DNA of 64,000 bases, taken from positions 1 to 64,000 of the forward strand of contig MCFE01000169.1 in assembly GCA_002104905.1 (NCBI GenBank), written 5' to 3'. Origin of the DNA: Basidiobolus meristosporus CBS 931.73. Taxonomy: Eukaryota; Basidiobolomycota; Basidiobolomycetes; Basidiobolales; Basidiobolaceae. Positions 18,650 through 29,214 of the stretch are shown one piece after another; positions within the stretch are counted from its first letter, which is position 1, and every line of letters begins with the position of its first letter. Under the pieces are notes generated by a model. That model was not told where the DNA came from. It worked only from the letters and a program-made list of their open reading frames with translations, and ran no database searches. The position numbers and the translations under genes are program-made.

Positions 18650-21600
18650 TATATCCACAGGCTGTCAAAGTTGCTGTAACATCAAATTCTCAGAGAGAAC
18701 CTCAAGAAGTCCTGATCTCCTATGGTATCTGACTGGCATCCTGTGGTGGATCCACTGTCCTCTAAATTTTGTCCCCAATCAATATCAGGGTGTCATAAAA
18801 GATCCTGTATTAAGCTCTTACAAGTGTACCTTAAGTGTCTCAGCAGATCCTTTTAGTTATCTAATTCAGCATAAGTGCCACAACAACATTAGATATATAG
18901 TTCTGATTGAGCTGGCACACAATTGCCACTGAATATACAATATCTGGGTATGTTCCAATCAGATATACATCAGACTTCTAGCCATACATTGGTAAGTGAA
19001 TACTGGGCTTTCAGATGGCACCAAGCCCTGTTGATTTGGTAGAATGTTGACCAAGATAAGATGTATCTCTGCTGTAATAGCTGCTGATTCACAGTTTTTC
19101 TTTTGGTACTTCTTAAGTATGTCTTGAATGTACTTGAACTGGCTGAGAATAATAGTCTGGGTTCCTCTGACTTTGGAGTATGTTTTCCTTACAAATTAAC
19201 TGAGCTCTCCTAGATTGGACATTCTGAACTCCTTAAATTGGATGAATTTATTCACCTCTGATTTTTCTTGCTTATTGGTGGCTATAATAAGATTAGACAT
19301 ATATAGAGCTAGTAAAACTGGAATCTCACTATATATTGTACAGTAGATACTATGGTCAGAATCACTCCTCTGAATACTAAAAGATTATAAATAGGGATCT
19401 ATCTTGCAATTTGAAGCTCTTGGTGATTATAAGAGACCATATTGAGATTTTTTAAGTTTGCAGATCTGATAAGGGTTATCTTGGTCAAAGAACTCATCAG
19501 GCTGGTTCATGTTTACTTCCTTATGATGTTTATCACTCAAAAATGCTGCTTATACATCTATTTGACACATTTACAACTTTGACTTGGCTTCAGTAGGCAA
19601 TATCAATCTGATGGAATTAAATTTGACTACTAGTCAAAGATATTGGTGTGGCCCAGTCCAATTGATTGAGAGTACCCTTTTGTCACAGGCCTTGCTTTGT
19701 ATCCTTCAGTTGTACCATTCAGCCTTAATTTGTCTTGATGACCCATGTGCATACAGTTGATTTTCAGTTGATTGGTAATTTAACACAGCCCCAAGATTGA
19801 TTATCTGTTTGGACCAGATATTCCTCAGTCATTGCAGATCTTCAAAACCTTCTCTGCAGGCCATTGCAGGCCTCTGTTACAGTCTGGGGCCCATCACTAT
19901 ATACTGAAGAGGCATAGGCCAAGTCTGTACCCTTATTGATATAGTAATTTGGGCTATATGTAATCCAGCTGAATACCCTACCTTGAGAACCTGTAAAGAT
20001 CACCTCTGGGATATTCCTGAGCACTGGTTTGGACTGAAATCTAGCTGAGGAGTCCTCTGGAGTGAAAAAATCCCCATTGCTTTGCTCCAATTCAATTGAA
20101 ACTACTGCTGGATCTGAGATTGAATTTCTGTCATCATCAAATAAGATTATGCATGAAGATATTGTGTTTTATTAGACAACACATCCCTGAATCTGATCAG
20201 CTTCTTTGCTTTGGCATTGTGGTGAATGTACATGTTACTACCATCTAAATAACCCAAAGGATGCATTTAAGCTTTTTTATGTGTATTCTGGCCAATTTCC
20301 AGACAGTCTCTAAGTATATGATGAGCAGCCAACTGTTCTGAAGTGCTTTGCACTTGGTTTGTAGCCATGCCATGCATTAGATGGAGCAGAACCACAAAGT
20401 ATGACACTATAGTCCCTATTGTTAAGACATACAGCTGTGGCAAGTAATTTCTCTCAGAAATCTCAGGATAATAGCTGATCTCAGATCTTGCCATATAGAT
20501 TATTTATCTGGGGGAATGCTCTGACACTGCATTTTACTGTGTGGAGTATGGTACAGTAGTCTCTTGCTTCATCCTATGAACTTTGCACAAGTGGATGAAC
20601 AGCTCTGAAATATATTTTCTGCCAATGCCACAGTGTAATTTCCTGATTTTTTTCTCCAGTTTCTCTCTCCACCATGGCTTTAAGCTCCCAGAACTTAGAC
20701 AGAGCTTCTTCTTTTACTTCCATGCAAGAGACCCACATGTATCTTGCATAATCATAATAAATGTGATTAAATATTTCATTCTGCCAAATATTATATTTTG
20801 CATAGGTCTATGCATATCAGAGCATATTAGATCTAGTATTTTCTTAGTTTTGACCAGCCCATCACTCTCCAATGGTTATCTGGCCTGTTTCCCTTATGTG
20901 ACAGCCTCACAATGCTCCTAACTGACTGGGGGTAATCTGATCTCTAATTGTTTTGGACAAATAATCATAGCAATGTGTCCAAATGTCCTGTACCATAGCA
21001 TTGGTGTTTCTTTATTTAAGTAACTTACATCAACTTGCAGATACAATGAAATATGAGTCAGCATGTATGGATTCCCACTTCTAATACCCAGAGCAATGTG
21101 GGCAACTCTTGTTTGTGTGCATATTTAGTGCAGACATGAATAGTCTTCTGGTGGCTGATAATGCCTTCCAGGCATTCTTTGCAATTTTTGCTGTTGCGCA
21201 ATGAACTTGCAATTTGTCTTTATTGTTTTGGCAAATGCAGTCAACAACATTTTGTTCTTTCTCCTAGTACTTTAAGGCTTAAGATCCTACAGTGTTAGGA
21301 GGGCATACTTTTCCCCTAACAATGTCTCAAAGGCATCTTTCCTGTAGCAGCATCTTCATCTTCACCTTCCAGACTTGATGTTAGATCCATCCAACTTTGA
21401 AGAGAGTAGCAGCTTAGGGTGCATAACCTGCTGTAAGAGTTTTGAAGTATTTGGAAGTTAATGGGAGAAAGTGTATAATATGTGGTTTTCACTTAATGAT
21501 TTCTTGAATTTAAAAGTAGTAAATATACTTCAACAAGACCATGGTAGAGAAGCATGTAAAATGTGCTTAGAAAGGTCCTGAGAGTAGGTGTGCAAAGTTT

Positions 21601-21690
21601 GGGGCTGTTTGGACAACTTTGAGAATTCTCATATTGTGGGTACCTGATGTATTGGTGGGAATATTTCAAGTCCCAACAACAATAACATCA
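18650..21690 (-). mobile_element. Decayed Ty1/copia element, minus strand
   Basis: Order on the minus strand: partial 5' LTR (about 21690 down to 21429) matching the 349-bp copia LTR, PBS-like GGTTATG stretch, gag and integrase remnants, then a region at 19842-20090 whose reading (PEDSSARFQSKPVLRNIPEV, NYYINKGTDLAYA) aligns with the linker between integrase and RT of the element at 34733. RT and RNase H stretches follow down to about 18700, recognisable mostly as DNA. Many stops and shifts; no 3' LTR found. It lies inside the CpG-free zone. Confidence 0.75.
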
Positions 21691-22054
21691 AATCTCATGG
21701 AATGCTTGAATAAGCAATGGAATAGAATTAGTAGAAAGCCAGAGGAAACATCTAGCTAACAATCAATGCTAAAATGGGTGGCCCACAGATCTGGATATAG
21801 ACAATCATGAACTCTAGCTGTGAAAAATCAAACATATACAGATCAGGGAATCATGAAAAACACATCTAGTAAGATACTCTTCAGAAACTTTGCAATATGC
21901 AGCAGCTTCTAATTCACAAATGGACTATAATTTGGATTTTGAAGAGCAACAGAGTTTTGGCAGTCAACTTCCCATACATTCATACAGTCAATGACCTATT
22001 AACTCTATTCAGCTTGAGTAGAGCAAAGTAAAATTATATGCCAATACCATATAT

Positions 22055-22240
22055 ATTCCTATGAAAATTTCAAACTTGGATTCTTTACTATTACTTCACA
22101 ATATTGAGCTGGCATTTAGATGGCTTTTAGCTGGGATTCAACCAGCAAGTTTCAAGTTTTTGATGCTTTTAACTCAGTGAACAGCAACCTAGTTGCTACT
22201 CAAGTTGGTATGAGGGCTAATGTGATGCAAGTCCTTCTGT
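22055..22240 (+). repeat. Dispersed repeat D, copy 3
   Basis: See the copy at 18450; same order of motifs, ending GGTATGAGGGCTAATGTG. Confidence 0.5.
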
Positions 22241-23065
22241 AAAAATACATTTACATATTCTCAGAGTAGCAGTAACTCCAAATTCTGAAAGTTGTAATCT
22301 TAAACACACTTGGGTTAATATGGTTACAAGCAGGCATTCTGATGGCCTTTATAAATAGCTTTCATAGAGATATACTAGCACTAGTTCAATGATATTTTAA
22401 GTAACTGCAAAGAGTAATGTGACTTCAGTAGATGAATATTTGCCAATTGCCACTAGTATATATACTTTCTTCAATACCTCATAATTTTCAAGATTTAAAC
22501 ATTTAGTGGTGTCCTGTATGCATAGGTAATGAACTGAAGGATGCACAACAGTATATATTATTGAAGAATACACATTTAAAACTAAGATAATACATAAGGA
22601 ACAGAATGGCATTCCTTTCACCAGAATCACCATTGCAGTACTGCTGTCACCACCAATACCAGCTTCTCTACATATAGATTATATAAGTACTCAAATGATT
22701 TCCACTTTGTCCACCACTTATGCCTGCCTTGCTGCTAAAGCACCATTTTAGTTCCCTTATTGCAACTCCATACATTTATCTACAAAGATAGTAGTTACCC
22801 TCAAATATGTGCAGTTAATAAACTATACAGGTTATCAATATCTTGAAAGGTACCCTACATCCATACCTGGGGATAACCCTTACCCTCTTATATTTATTCA
22901 CTACTACATAGGTTGGCTGATAAGCTGTGAAGCACAATCCGTCTGTAATGATGGTGATGAAGTAGAACTTATATACGTATAAACCTCTTTTCTCACTAAA
23001 AGCCTGAGGAAGGTATGAGTATTTTATTATTGACAGAGTAGGAATCTTGGTTTAGCATGTATACA
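22241..23065. other. Spacer, no gene seen
   Basis: CpG-poor up to 22940, then the 3' flank of the B' pseudogene, which resembles 26040-26260. Confidence 0.5.
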
Positions 23066-23405
23066 TTAATATCTGCGGTGGCGTCGTTCACAACAACTAC
23101 ACGATGGTTGATCATAATCGCCCTCATCTGGGATAGGTGACTGAATGTATGTAGGCGTAGATGGTTGGAACAACGTCTGATCTACTAGCTGCACTTGGGA
23201 GTATTGATTTGAGTTGGAGAGAGCTTGGGCATCTTGCGCAGAGTTAGCCTGGATGCTGTCCAGCAACGGTGAGGCATCTGGGACATCCGATGGGTAGTCT
23301 GTCGATGAATATGATTCAGTTGGATCAGGGTATGGTGTCTGGTTGTTGTATGTATTGATGGGCCAAGAATACTATGGTGGATAGAATGTAGGTATTGTGG
23401 TGCAT
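23066..23405 (-). pseudogene. Family B' secreted protein, pseudogene
   Basis: ATG at 23405 (MHHNTYILSTIVFLA-like), then a 20-bp deletion relative to 26260-26631 removes the end of the signal peptide and shifts the frame. The conserved module reads in another frame: MLDSIQANSAQDAQALSNSN, VQLVDQTLFQPS, and the end SCSCCERRHRRY. The EDEDKYESD stretch is also lost. The TATA box (48 bp upstream) is intact. Confidence 0.85.
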
Positions 23406-23580
23406 ATTGGTACTTAGTGATACTCGACAATTACCTTTATCCATACTTTTATACATGATAGGCATGATTGATCAACGATTGTCAGCTACCCAAGCACAGT
23501 TTACTAAATTATCTAGCCAAAGTTAATCATCATTTTATTCAGAACAACCAAATGAAGAGGCGATTATCATTTCACATACA

Positions 23581-23600
23581 TTTCACATTCAATAGTGAAA
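23581..23600. promoter_or_regulatory. 20-bp palindrome between divergent B' and B genes
   Basis: TTTCACATTCAATAGTGAAA: arms TTTCAC/GTGAAA around ATTCAATA. It sits in the 470-bp region between the minus-strand B' start (23405) and the plus-strand B start (23875). Same sequence at 28448, 31351 and 32955, degraded near 26816. Possible binding site of a dimeric regulator (inference). Confidence 0.55.
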
Positions 23601-23832
23601 TCACTGATCATCGACCAACTTAGCCAATCATTGGTTTGCATGACGAAAAATAAATAAACATCAATTGACCAATTGGCATCCAAGATTGGCATTCATAAGT
23701 ATTGTTCTTATGTAGCCTAATATCTAGCTTTGTCAATATTACGGGATAAAATCTATGGATATTTGAGCCATTGGTCAATACTTTGCTGAGCTAGATATAG
23801 GATTTAGCATAACAAATTATGCCAACTACGGT

Positions 23833-23839
23833 TATAAAA
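23833..23839 (+). promoter_or_regulatory. TATA box of family B gene 2
   Basis: TATAAAA, 42 bp before the ATG at 23875. Confidence 0.7.
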
Positions 23840-23874
23840 TGAGCTTGTGAATAGTGCTACACTGCTCATCAAGA

Positions 23875-24462
23875 ATGCAACTCACTATCGCTTTATTGGC
23901 CTTCTACATTGCCTCCATCCAGGCAATCCCTGTTGCAATAGATGAAGCTTCTCAGGTCAGCTACGGTAACAATTCATGTGGGGAGCAAGTAAGCCCCTGT
24001 TACCAAGAAGCTCAATCCCCCGGATACGACTATCAACCAGAACAGGATGACGGTAGCGAGGAAGATTTCGATATGACTGAGGGCGAAGGCAAAGGTGAAG
24101 GTGAAGGTGAAGGCGAAGGCGGAGACTCAATGGAAGACACTACCACCCAGCCAGAGTTATCGTATAGTGCTGAGTCGGGTATTCCTGACTTCAATTTAGC
24201 TGACATACAGCCACGACAGGCCTTGTTGGACAAAGTAAATACTCACTCCTCCAATAAGGCTGATGCACTATCAAACTCCAATCAGTTTGACCAGGCCCAG
24301 GTCATCGACCAGACCCTCTATCAACCCAAGCAGCAGCAACCCCAAATTATCATCACTCAGCCAGCGCCTCGTAGCTATGGTGGCAGCAGAAAGAAGTACA
24401 AGAGGTCAGCCCACAAGGATTTTAAGATCAGATATTTCAGTGGGAACAGATACTTGGATTAA
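23875..24462 (+). CDS. Family B secreted precursor-like protein, copy 2 (195 aa)
   Basis: Signal peptide MQLTIALLAFYIASIQA, C-x6-C pair (NSCGEQVSPCYQ), acidic stretch ending in a Gly-Glu repeat (KGEGEGEGEGEGG, encoded by a GGTGAA-type hexanucleotide repeat at about 24083-24121), then the module LLDKVNTHSSNKADALSNSN and QFDQAQVIDQTLYQP, QIIITQP, Lys-Arg at 176-177 and tail SAHKDFKIRYFSGNRYLD. The tail after KR is conserved with copy 1 (FK[VI]RYFSGNR) although the acidic middle differs in length and sequence, which suggests that the tail is the functional product. Shares its upstream region with the divergent B' pseudogene. Single exon. Confidence 0.75.
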   Translation: MQLTIALLAFYIASIQAIPVAIDEASQVSYGNNSCGEQVSPCYQEAQSPGYDYQPEQDDGSEEDFDMTEGEGKGEGEGEGEGGDSMEDTTTQPELSYSAESGIPDFNLADIQPRQALLDKVNTHSSNKADALSNSNQFDQAQVIDQTLYQPKQQQPQIIITQPAPRSYGGSRKKYKRSAHKDFKIRYFSGNRYLD

Positions 24463-24744
24463 TATTACGAATAAATATCCCATTTGAAGTCATTGAAACA
24501 TCAGCAGCCTTAGTGTGCAAACTGCTATACCACAGGTATTAACAATGGTTGCTACTTGCCTTGTTCCGAAACCGCAACTTTAATTGGGTTTTTGCATATA
24601 AATTCTTGATAAGCACTATTTTTTAACTTTTTGAATTTCCAGTAAGAACGCTTCTTTTCCCCCTAATATCGCTCAAAGTAACAGTCTGCCCATCTACAGA
24701 GCCAGTAGATAAACTCAGGGAAGTGTTGGAGAGTGTCATTGAGG

Positions 24745-25110
24745 AAGCAAAACGCGATATGACTCATACTACGAGTTGTCAAGCGAGCGCTCGAAGCGTG
24801 CACACAGGAATGGCACTGTTCTTACGTAGATCATTATCTCATTGTCAGTTTGCAGAAATATCTTTCATCATAAATAATACCTTCGATTTTTTATCCCCAA
24901 AATTGTGGGTCTAATTATGAAAATTTTCCTCACTTCTTCTGTGGTAAATATAGCGCTACACCCTCTAGGCAACGGTAAGACTGTATATAGTACATTCCCA
25001 GTTGCTAGTTGAGTTATAGTGAGCAGTGACTGATCGGTCCTTCGGGATTAAAGGTTGTATTCGGTTGATGAACTTGCCGGTGATTATTTCAACAGCCTGG
25101 CGAGGACGGC
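24745..25110 (+). other. Conserved non-coding block N, copy 4
   Basis: Includes ATGACTCATACTACGAG, the stem region TCAAGCGAGCGCTCGA, CACACAGGAATGGCAC, TATAGTACATTCCCAG and GATCGGTCCTTCGGGA. It ends about 250 bp before the family A ATG at 25364. The 63-codon ORF here is kept in the twin copy at 29215 only because both are recent duplicates. Confidence 0.5.
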
Positions 25111-25363
25111 CCGCTCATTCTGAGAAGTTGCTAATTGATACACAGGCTAAAATAACCATTTGATGGAAAGTATGCTTAATACAAGCAAATGAACGAAACC
25201 TCAATAAACTCCATATAGATATAGATATATAAGCACTACCTAGCAGTTTGTTTGTAATCTATTAGTAATGTATGGGAACCATGGGTATCCAAACTATACT
25301 ATATAACTTGCTGTGCTATATATTCATCAGTGTACTTCCGTGTGAACGGAACTATTCGACAAG

Positions 25364-25901
25364 ATGCGTTTTACTACAGCAGCAGTGATTTTGGCCCTCG
25401 CTTCTCTTCAACTGGCGGTTGCTGCCCCAATCGGTTGCTCTTCCCCTTGTACCAGTGAGTATAAAAGGACTCATTATCGTAGCTCACCATGTGCACAGTA
25501 TGCGGATAGGTTGCTATCAGAATGTCCAAGTGTTGCCAACCATCAAGACAGTAAATGTCCAAGCCCCATTCTTACGTCAGGTGTTCACTACCGTTACCAG
25601 AAAACACGACAATCTGAACACTGCTACTGCCCGCAGTGATAATGGCTTCAACGTGGAGTACCAAGCAGGTCCCAGTCTCGAAGCAGAGGGCTCAGCTAGC
25701 GCATTAGAATACGCCAAGCAGAAGGAAGCCGAGCACTCGGATGACAGTTATTCGAATCCCTATGTCTTTATGCAGCCCACCCATGATGTGCAATACTCAG
25801 AACCCATGGTTGAGACCCAATGCGTCTCAGACTGTCCTGAGCAAAATGAACAATATACAGAGCCTATAGAGAATACCGAGTGTGCTGATAATTGCGCTTG
25901 A
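25364..25901 (+). pseudogene. Family A secreted protein, one-base frameshift
   Basis: Start and signal peptide are identical to the intact copy at 29902. At about 25507 GCGGATAGG replaces GCGGAAGG: a single inserted T shifts the frame, giving a 91-codon product ending at 25639. After the shift, the rest of the protein (QVFTTVTRKHDN to TECADNCA) is intact in the new frame to TGA at 25899. TATATAT lies 47 bp before the ATG. Recent inactivation, or possibly a sequencing error; the raw base should be checked. Confidence 0.85.
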
Positions 25902-26259
25902 AGTAGCCCAATAAAGCTTACATACTCTTTCTTTCAACCATGAAGAAATAGGGAATTTACTAGAAATCATATGAATAGTATGATGCCAAGTGAGCAATAC
26001 ACCAATTAATGGGCACATATACCCGGGCGCAAATCTCACCCTCCCATAAATATTCACCTCATATGATGGCTGATAAGCAGGGAGGCATAATCCGTCTGTA
26101 ATGATGGTGATGGAGCAGAACATATATACGTATATACCTCTTTTCTTACTAAAAGCCTGCGGAAGGGATGAATATTTACACAATGCATATCTCTCCATGT
26201 ACTCTGGTTTCCCTATTTTATTGTTAACAGCGCAGGAATCTCAGTGCTCCATGTTTACA

Positions 26260-26631
26260 TTAATATCTGTAGCGGCGTCGTTCACAACGACTACACGATG
26301 GTTGATCATAATCATCACTTTCGTATTTGTCTTCGTCCTCATCTGGGATAGGTGATTGCACATATGTGGGCGTAGATGGTTGGAATAACGTCTGATCCAC
26401 CAACTGCACCTGGTCATATTGATTTGAGTTGGAGAGAGCTTGGGCATCCTGCGCAGAGTTAGCCTGGATGCTGTCCAGCAACGGAGAGACATCTGGGAAA
26501 TCCGATGGGTAGTCTGTCGATGAATATGATTCAAGGTATGGTGTCTGGTTGTTATATGTATCGATGGGAGATGCATAGGATGCACCGGCCAAGAATACTA
26601 TGGTGGATAGAATGTAGGTATTGTAATGCAT
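26260..26631 (-). CDS. Family B' secreted protein, copy 1 (123 aa)
   Basis: ATG at 26631 chosen because the signal peptide MHYNTYILSTIVFLAGASYA follows directly and TATAAAA lies 48 bp upstream. Mature part: SPIDTYNNQTPYLES (possible N-glycosylation NQT), Ser/Tyr/Asp-rich stretch, the module LLDSIQANSAQDAQALSNSN and QYDQVQLVDQTLFQP shared with family B, Pro-rich linker, acidic DEDEDKYESDDYD, then CSRC and a basic end ERRRYRY. So it has an acidic region followed by a basic C-terminus, but shorter than family B. Minus strand; next to it, convergent, is the frameshifted A copy, and upstream, divergent, the A gene at 27399. Confidence 0.75.
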   Translation of the reverse strand: MHYNTYILSTIVFLAGASYASPIDTYNNQTPYLESYSSTDYPSDFPDVSPLLDSIQANSAQDAQALSNSNQYDQVQLVDQTLFQPSTPTYVQSPIPDEDEDKYESDDYDQPSCSRCERRRYRY

Positions 26632-27151
26632 TTTGGTGCTTAGCGATACTCGACAATTACTTTTATCCATACTTTTATACCTGATATACATGATAGGCAT
26701 GATTCATCAATGATCATCAGCTACCCAAGCACAGCTTACTAAATTATTTAGCCAAAGTTAATCATCATTCTATTCAGAACAACTAAATGATGAGTTGATT
26801 ATCATCTCACATTCATATCACAATCAATAGTGAAATCAATGGTGTTAATCAGTGACCAAGTTAGCCTACCATTGGGCTGCATGACGAAAAATATATAAAT
26901 ATTAATTGACCAATCGGCATTCAACATTGGCATTCAATATCAGGTTTGTACTAGCAAATATCGAACCTCAAGTCTTCAACTAGGCGAGACCACTCGTGAT
27001 AACTACGATTGTTTATTTATCGTATTTACGAACCAAGTATTGTTCTTACATAGATTACATGATATCTAGCTTTGTTAATATTACGGAATAAAATCTATGG
27101 ATATATGAGCCTTGCTTTCCTGAGTTAGGTAATTATCAAGTGATAGCGAGA
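26632..27151. promoter_or_regulatory. Divergent promoter region of the B' gene at 26260
   Basis: TATA of B' at 26673-26679 (minus). Farther up lies a degraded form of the 20-bp palindrome near 26816-26834 (TATCACAATCAATAGTGAAA). The stretch matches 31165-31640, 28300-28740 and parts of 32820-33190. Confidence 0.5.
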
Positions 27152-27229
27152 ATGCTACTTGTTGTTGCTTGGCTGGTTTTATGCGTTCCTACTATCCAAG
27201 TGACTCCTGGTTACGTTGAGATCATTTGA
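27152..27229 (+). CDS. Possible hydrophobic micropeptide, 25 aa
   Basis: ATG gives MLLVVAWLVLCVPTIQVTPG then YVEII and TGA. It looks like a lone signal peptide or a membrane micropeptide. Homologous DNA at about 32603 and 33730 begins with the same MLL[VA] codons but has early stops. May be a relic N-terminus of a longer gene. Weak evidence. Confidence 0.2.
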   Translation: MLLVVAWLVLCVPTIQVTPGYVEII

Positions 27230-27351
27230 ACGGATATCAATAGCGTTCTTATTACCTATCCTTCATCTATCACAGCTATCTATTAAAATGTGAATACATC
27301 AACGTAGTTATGCTCATCAATATCCAAGCCTTGATATATAGTCAAACGCAC

Positions 27352-27358
27352 TATATAT
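27352..27358 (+). promoter_or_regulatory. TATA box of family A gene 2
   Basis: TATATAT, 47 bp before the ATG at 27399. Confidence 0.65.
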
Positions 27359-27398
27359 GAAAGATTGTATGAGGCAAAATACTCACTCGTCCTTCAAG

Positions 27399-27953
27399 AT
27401 GCGTGCAACTACTATTATGATGATTTTGGCCCTTGTGTCTCTTCAGACCACCATCGCAGCCCCAGTCCCGTGCTCTTCATGTTCCCGCAAGTATAGAAGA
27501 GTCCGTCAACGTAGCTCACGATGCTCTGACCAAGAAAGCAACTGCCACTCGAGTGACCAAGTTCAACCGATTGTTGAAGTGCCAAATGTCCAAGCCCCAT
27601 TATTGCGACAGGTGTTCACTACCGTTACAAGGAAAAATGACAATCTCAACACTGCTAATGCGAATAGTGACAAGAGCCTTAATGTGAAATATCAGGCTGG
27701 CCCCAGCCTTGAGGCAGAAGGTGAAGCAATTGCCACTGAGTTTGCTAAACAGAAGGGGGACTCTTCCTCAGCAGATGATTCATCATATCCCGTGGTTGTG
27801 GTTCAGCCCTCGCAAGACGTTCAGTATGCAACACCAGTGGTGGATACTCAATGTATTGAAGGTTGCTCAGGCCAGGATGTACAGTACATGGAACCCCTGA
27901 CAGATGCATCATGTGGTGACAATTGTGCTGATCAGTTAACTGAGCCTATGTAA
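27399..27953 (+). CDS. Family A secreted protein, copy 2 (184 aa, divergent)
   Basis: An in-frame ATG exists at 27357, but the start at 27399 aligns with other copies and with the TATA spacing. Signal peptide MRATTIMMILALVSLQTTIA, then APVPCSSC, a strongly basic RKYRRVRQRSSR stretch (possible Kex2 sites), two more Cys, the core VQAPLLRQVFTTVTRKNDNL, NTANANSDKSLNVKYQAG, PSLEAEG, EFAKQKGDSSS, VVVVQPSQDVQY, and two C-x3-C units (QCIEGCSGQ; SCGDNCADQ) ending LTEPM. It is the most divergent intact member; its duplicate at 33975 is a pseudogene. Function unknown, secreted. Confidence 0.75.
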   Translation: MRATTIMMILALVSLQTTIAAPVPCSSCSRKYRRVRQRSSRCSDQESNCHSSDQVQPIVEVPNVQAPLLRQVFTTVTRKNDNLNTANANSDKSLNVKYQAGPSLEAEGEAIATEFAKQKGDSSSADDSSYPVVVVQPSQDVQYATPVVDTQCIEGCSGQDVQYMEPLTDASCGDNCADQLTEPM

Positions 27954-28853
27954 GACACTCTGTAGTTGATAAATAAACCTCATTGACTCCTATATAAGCG
28001 ATCAGAAGTAGGCATGTTACCTCTGTACTGTAACTGGAGCCTCCATTCGAGTATGTGCGATTGCCACTATGGGTGCCTCATGCTGACATGAACAACAGTG
28101 CAATTGCAACATGATTTGTTCAATTGTAGAGTCAGTGAGGTGAGCGTACAGAGCTGCGTACTAATCAACACATATACAGTAGTGTTTATAGACCAACTAG
28201 TGGGGAAAGTAGCACATATGGAGATAGCCTTATTTACTTAGAAATCAGATGCATAGAACACACCAACCAAGAATGTAGGCATTGTAGTACATCTCAGTGC
28301 TTAGTGATGTTCGTTTATCCATACATCTATACATGACTCATCGACAATCCTCGCTACCCAATACAGTTTACTAAATTATCTAGCCGAAGTTAATCATCAT
28401 TTTGTTCAGAACAACTAAATGAAGAGGCGATTATCATTTCACATGCATTTCACATTCAATAGTGAAATCGGTGGGATTGATCAGCGACCAACTTAGCCAA
28501 TCATTGGGTTGCATAACGAAAGATAAATAAACATTAATTGACCAATTGGCATTCAATATCAGGTTTGTACTTGCAAATATCGAACCTCAAGTCTTCAACT
28601 AGCCGAAACCACTCCTGATTATAAAATAAGTCTATAAGTATGATTTTTTAGACGTATTGGCGCATCAATTTATCTTATTTACGAGCCAAGTATTGTTCTT
28701 ACATAGATTACATAAAATTTAGCTTTGTCGATATTACAAGATAAAATCTATGATGTTTGAGCCATTGTCCAATACTTTGCTGAGCTAGATATAGAGTTTA
28801 GTAACTACGGTTATAAAGTGAGCTTGTGACTGGTGCTACACTGCTCATCAAGA
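27954..28853. other. 3' flank of family A gene 2 and another copy of the B/B' promoter region
   Basis: 27954-28150 is repeated, split by a retrotransposon, at 34660-34732 and 39152-39290. From about 28300 the B/B' divergent promoter region starts, but the B' gene itself is missing. Confidence 0.6.
28448..28467. promoter_or_regulatory. 20-bp palindrome, copy 2
   Basis: TTTCACATTCAATAGTGAAA, identical to 23581-23600. Confidence 0.55.
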
Positions 28854-28927
28854 ATGCAACTCGCTATCGCTTTACTGGCCTAAGTACTCTAAGATCAGAT
28901 ATTTCAGTGGGAACAGATACTTGGATT
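28854..28927 (+). pseudogene. Family B, internally deleted pseudogene
   Basis: TATAAAG at 28812 and ATG 42 bp later give MQLAIALLA and TAA; the DNA then jumps to the family B 3' end (AAGATCAGATATTTCAGTGGG ... TACTTGGATTAA). About 510 bp of coding sequence are deleted relative to the gene at 23875. Confidence 0.85.
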
Positions 28928-29214
28928 AATATTACGAATAAATATCCCATTTGAAGTCACTGAAACATCAGCAGCCTTAGTGTGTGAGCTGCTATACTAC
29001 AGGTATTAACAATGGTTGCTACTAGTCGTATTCTATAATATACATGAATCGCAACTATATTTTACCCTTTATGAATTTCCACGCTCCTTTTCTCTCTTGC
29101 AAACTTGTATATGAGGCAATTCCTATGCTCTGATGTAAATATCACTCACAGTAACAGTCTGCCAATCTACAGAGCCAGTAGATAAACTCAGGGAAGTGTT
29201 GGAGAGTGTCATTG

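Larger units (their letters stand above)
17390..22940. other. Near CpG-free compartment
   Basis: By eye I find one CG dinucleotide (21197-21198) in this 5.5-kb stretch, while GC and TG/CA are frequent. It contains a decayed copia element, an LTR-X fragment and repeat D copies. No host gene recognised; short ORFs are relics or shadows. Confidence 0.75.
24431..27100 (+). repeat. Segmental duplication, unit 1 (partner 28891-31700)
   Basis: From the last codons of family B gene 2 (AGATATTTCAGTGGGAACAG) through block N, the family A copy, the minus-strand B' gene and its upstream region, the DNA matches 28891-31700 with high identity and a few indels, such as about 115 extra bases near 29641-29755. 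Confidence 0.8.

Noticed and set aside
18615-18932. 105-codon plus-strand ORF
   Set aside because: Antisense of the RNase H region of the decayed copia element; the equivalent shadow exists at 38249-38431.
24723-24914. 63-codon ORF conserved at 24723 and 29196
   Set aside because: Its apparent conservation follows from a recent segmental duplication; the older block N copies do not keep the frame, and it lacks an ATG start.
26241-26585. 114-117-codon ORFs in a second frame of the B' genes (26241 and 30765)
   Set aside because: Overlap the B' genes in another frame; His/Thr/Met-rich composition is typical of a shadow, and there is no signal peptide.
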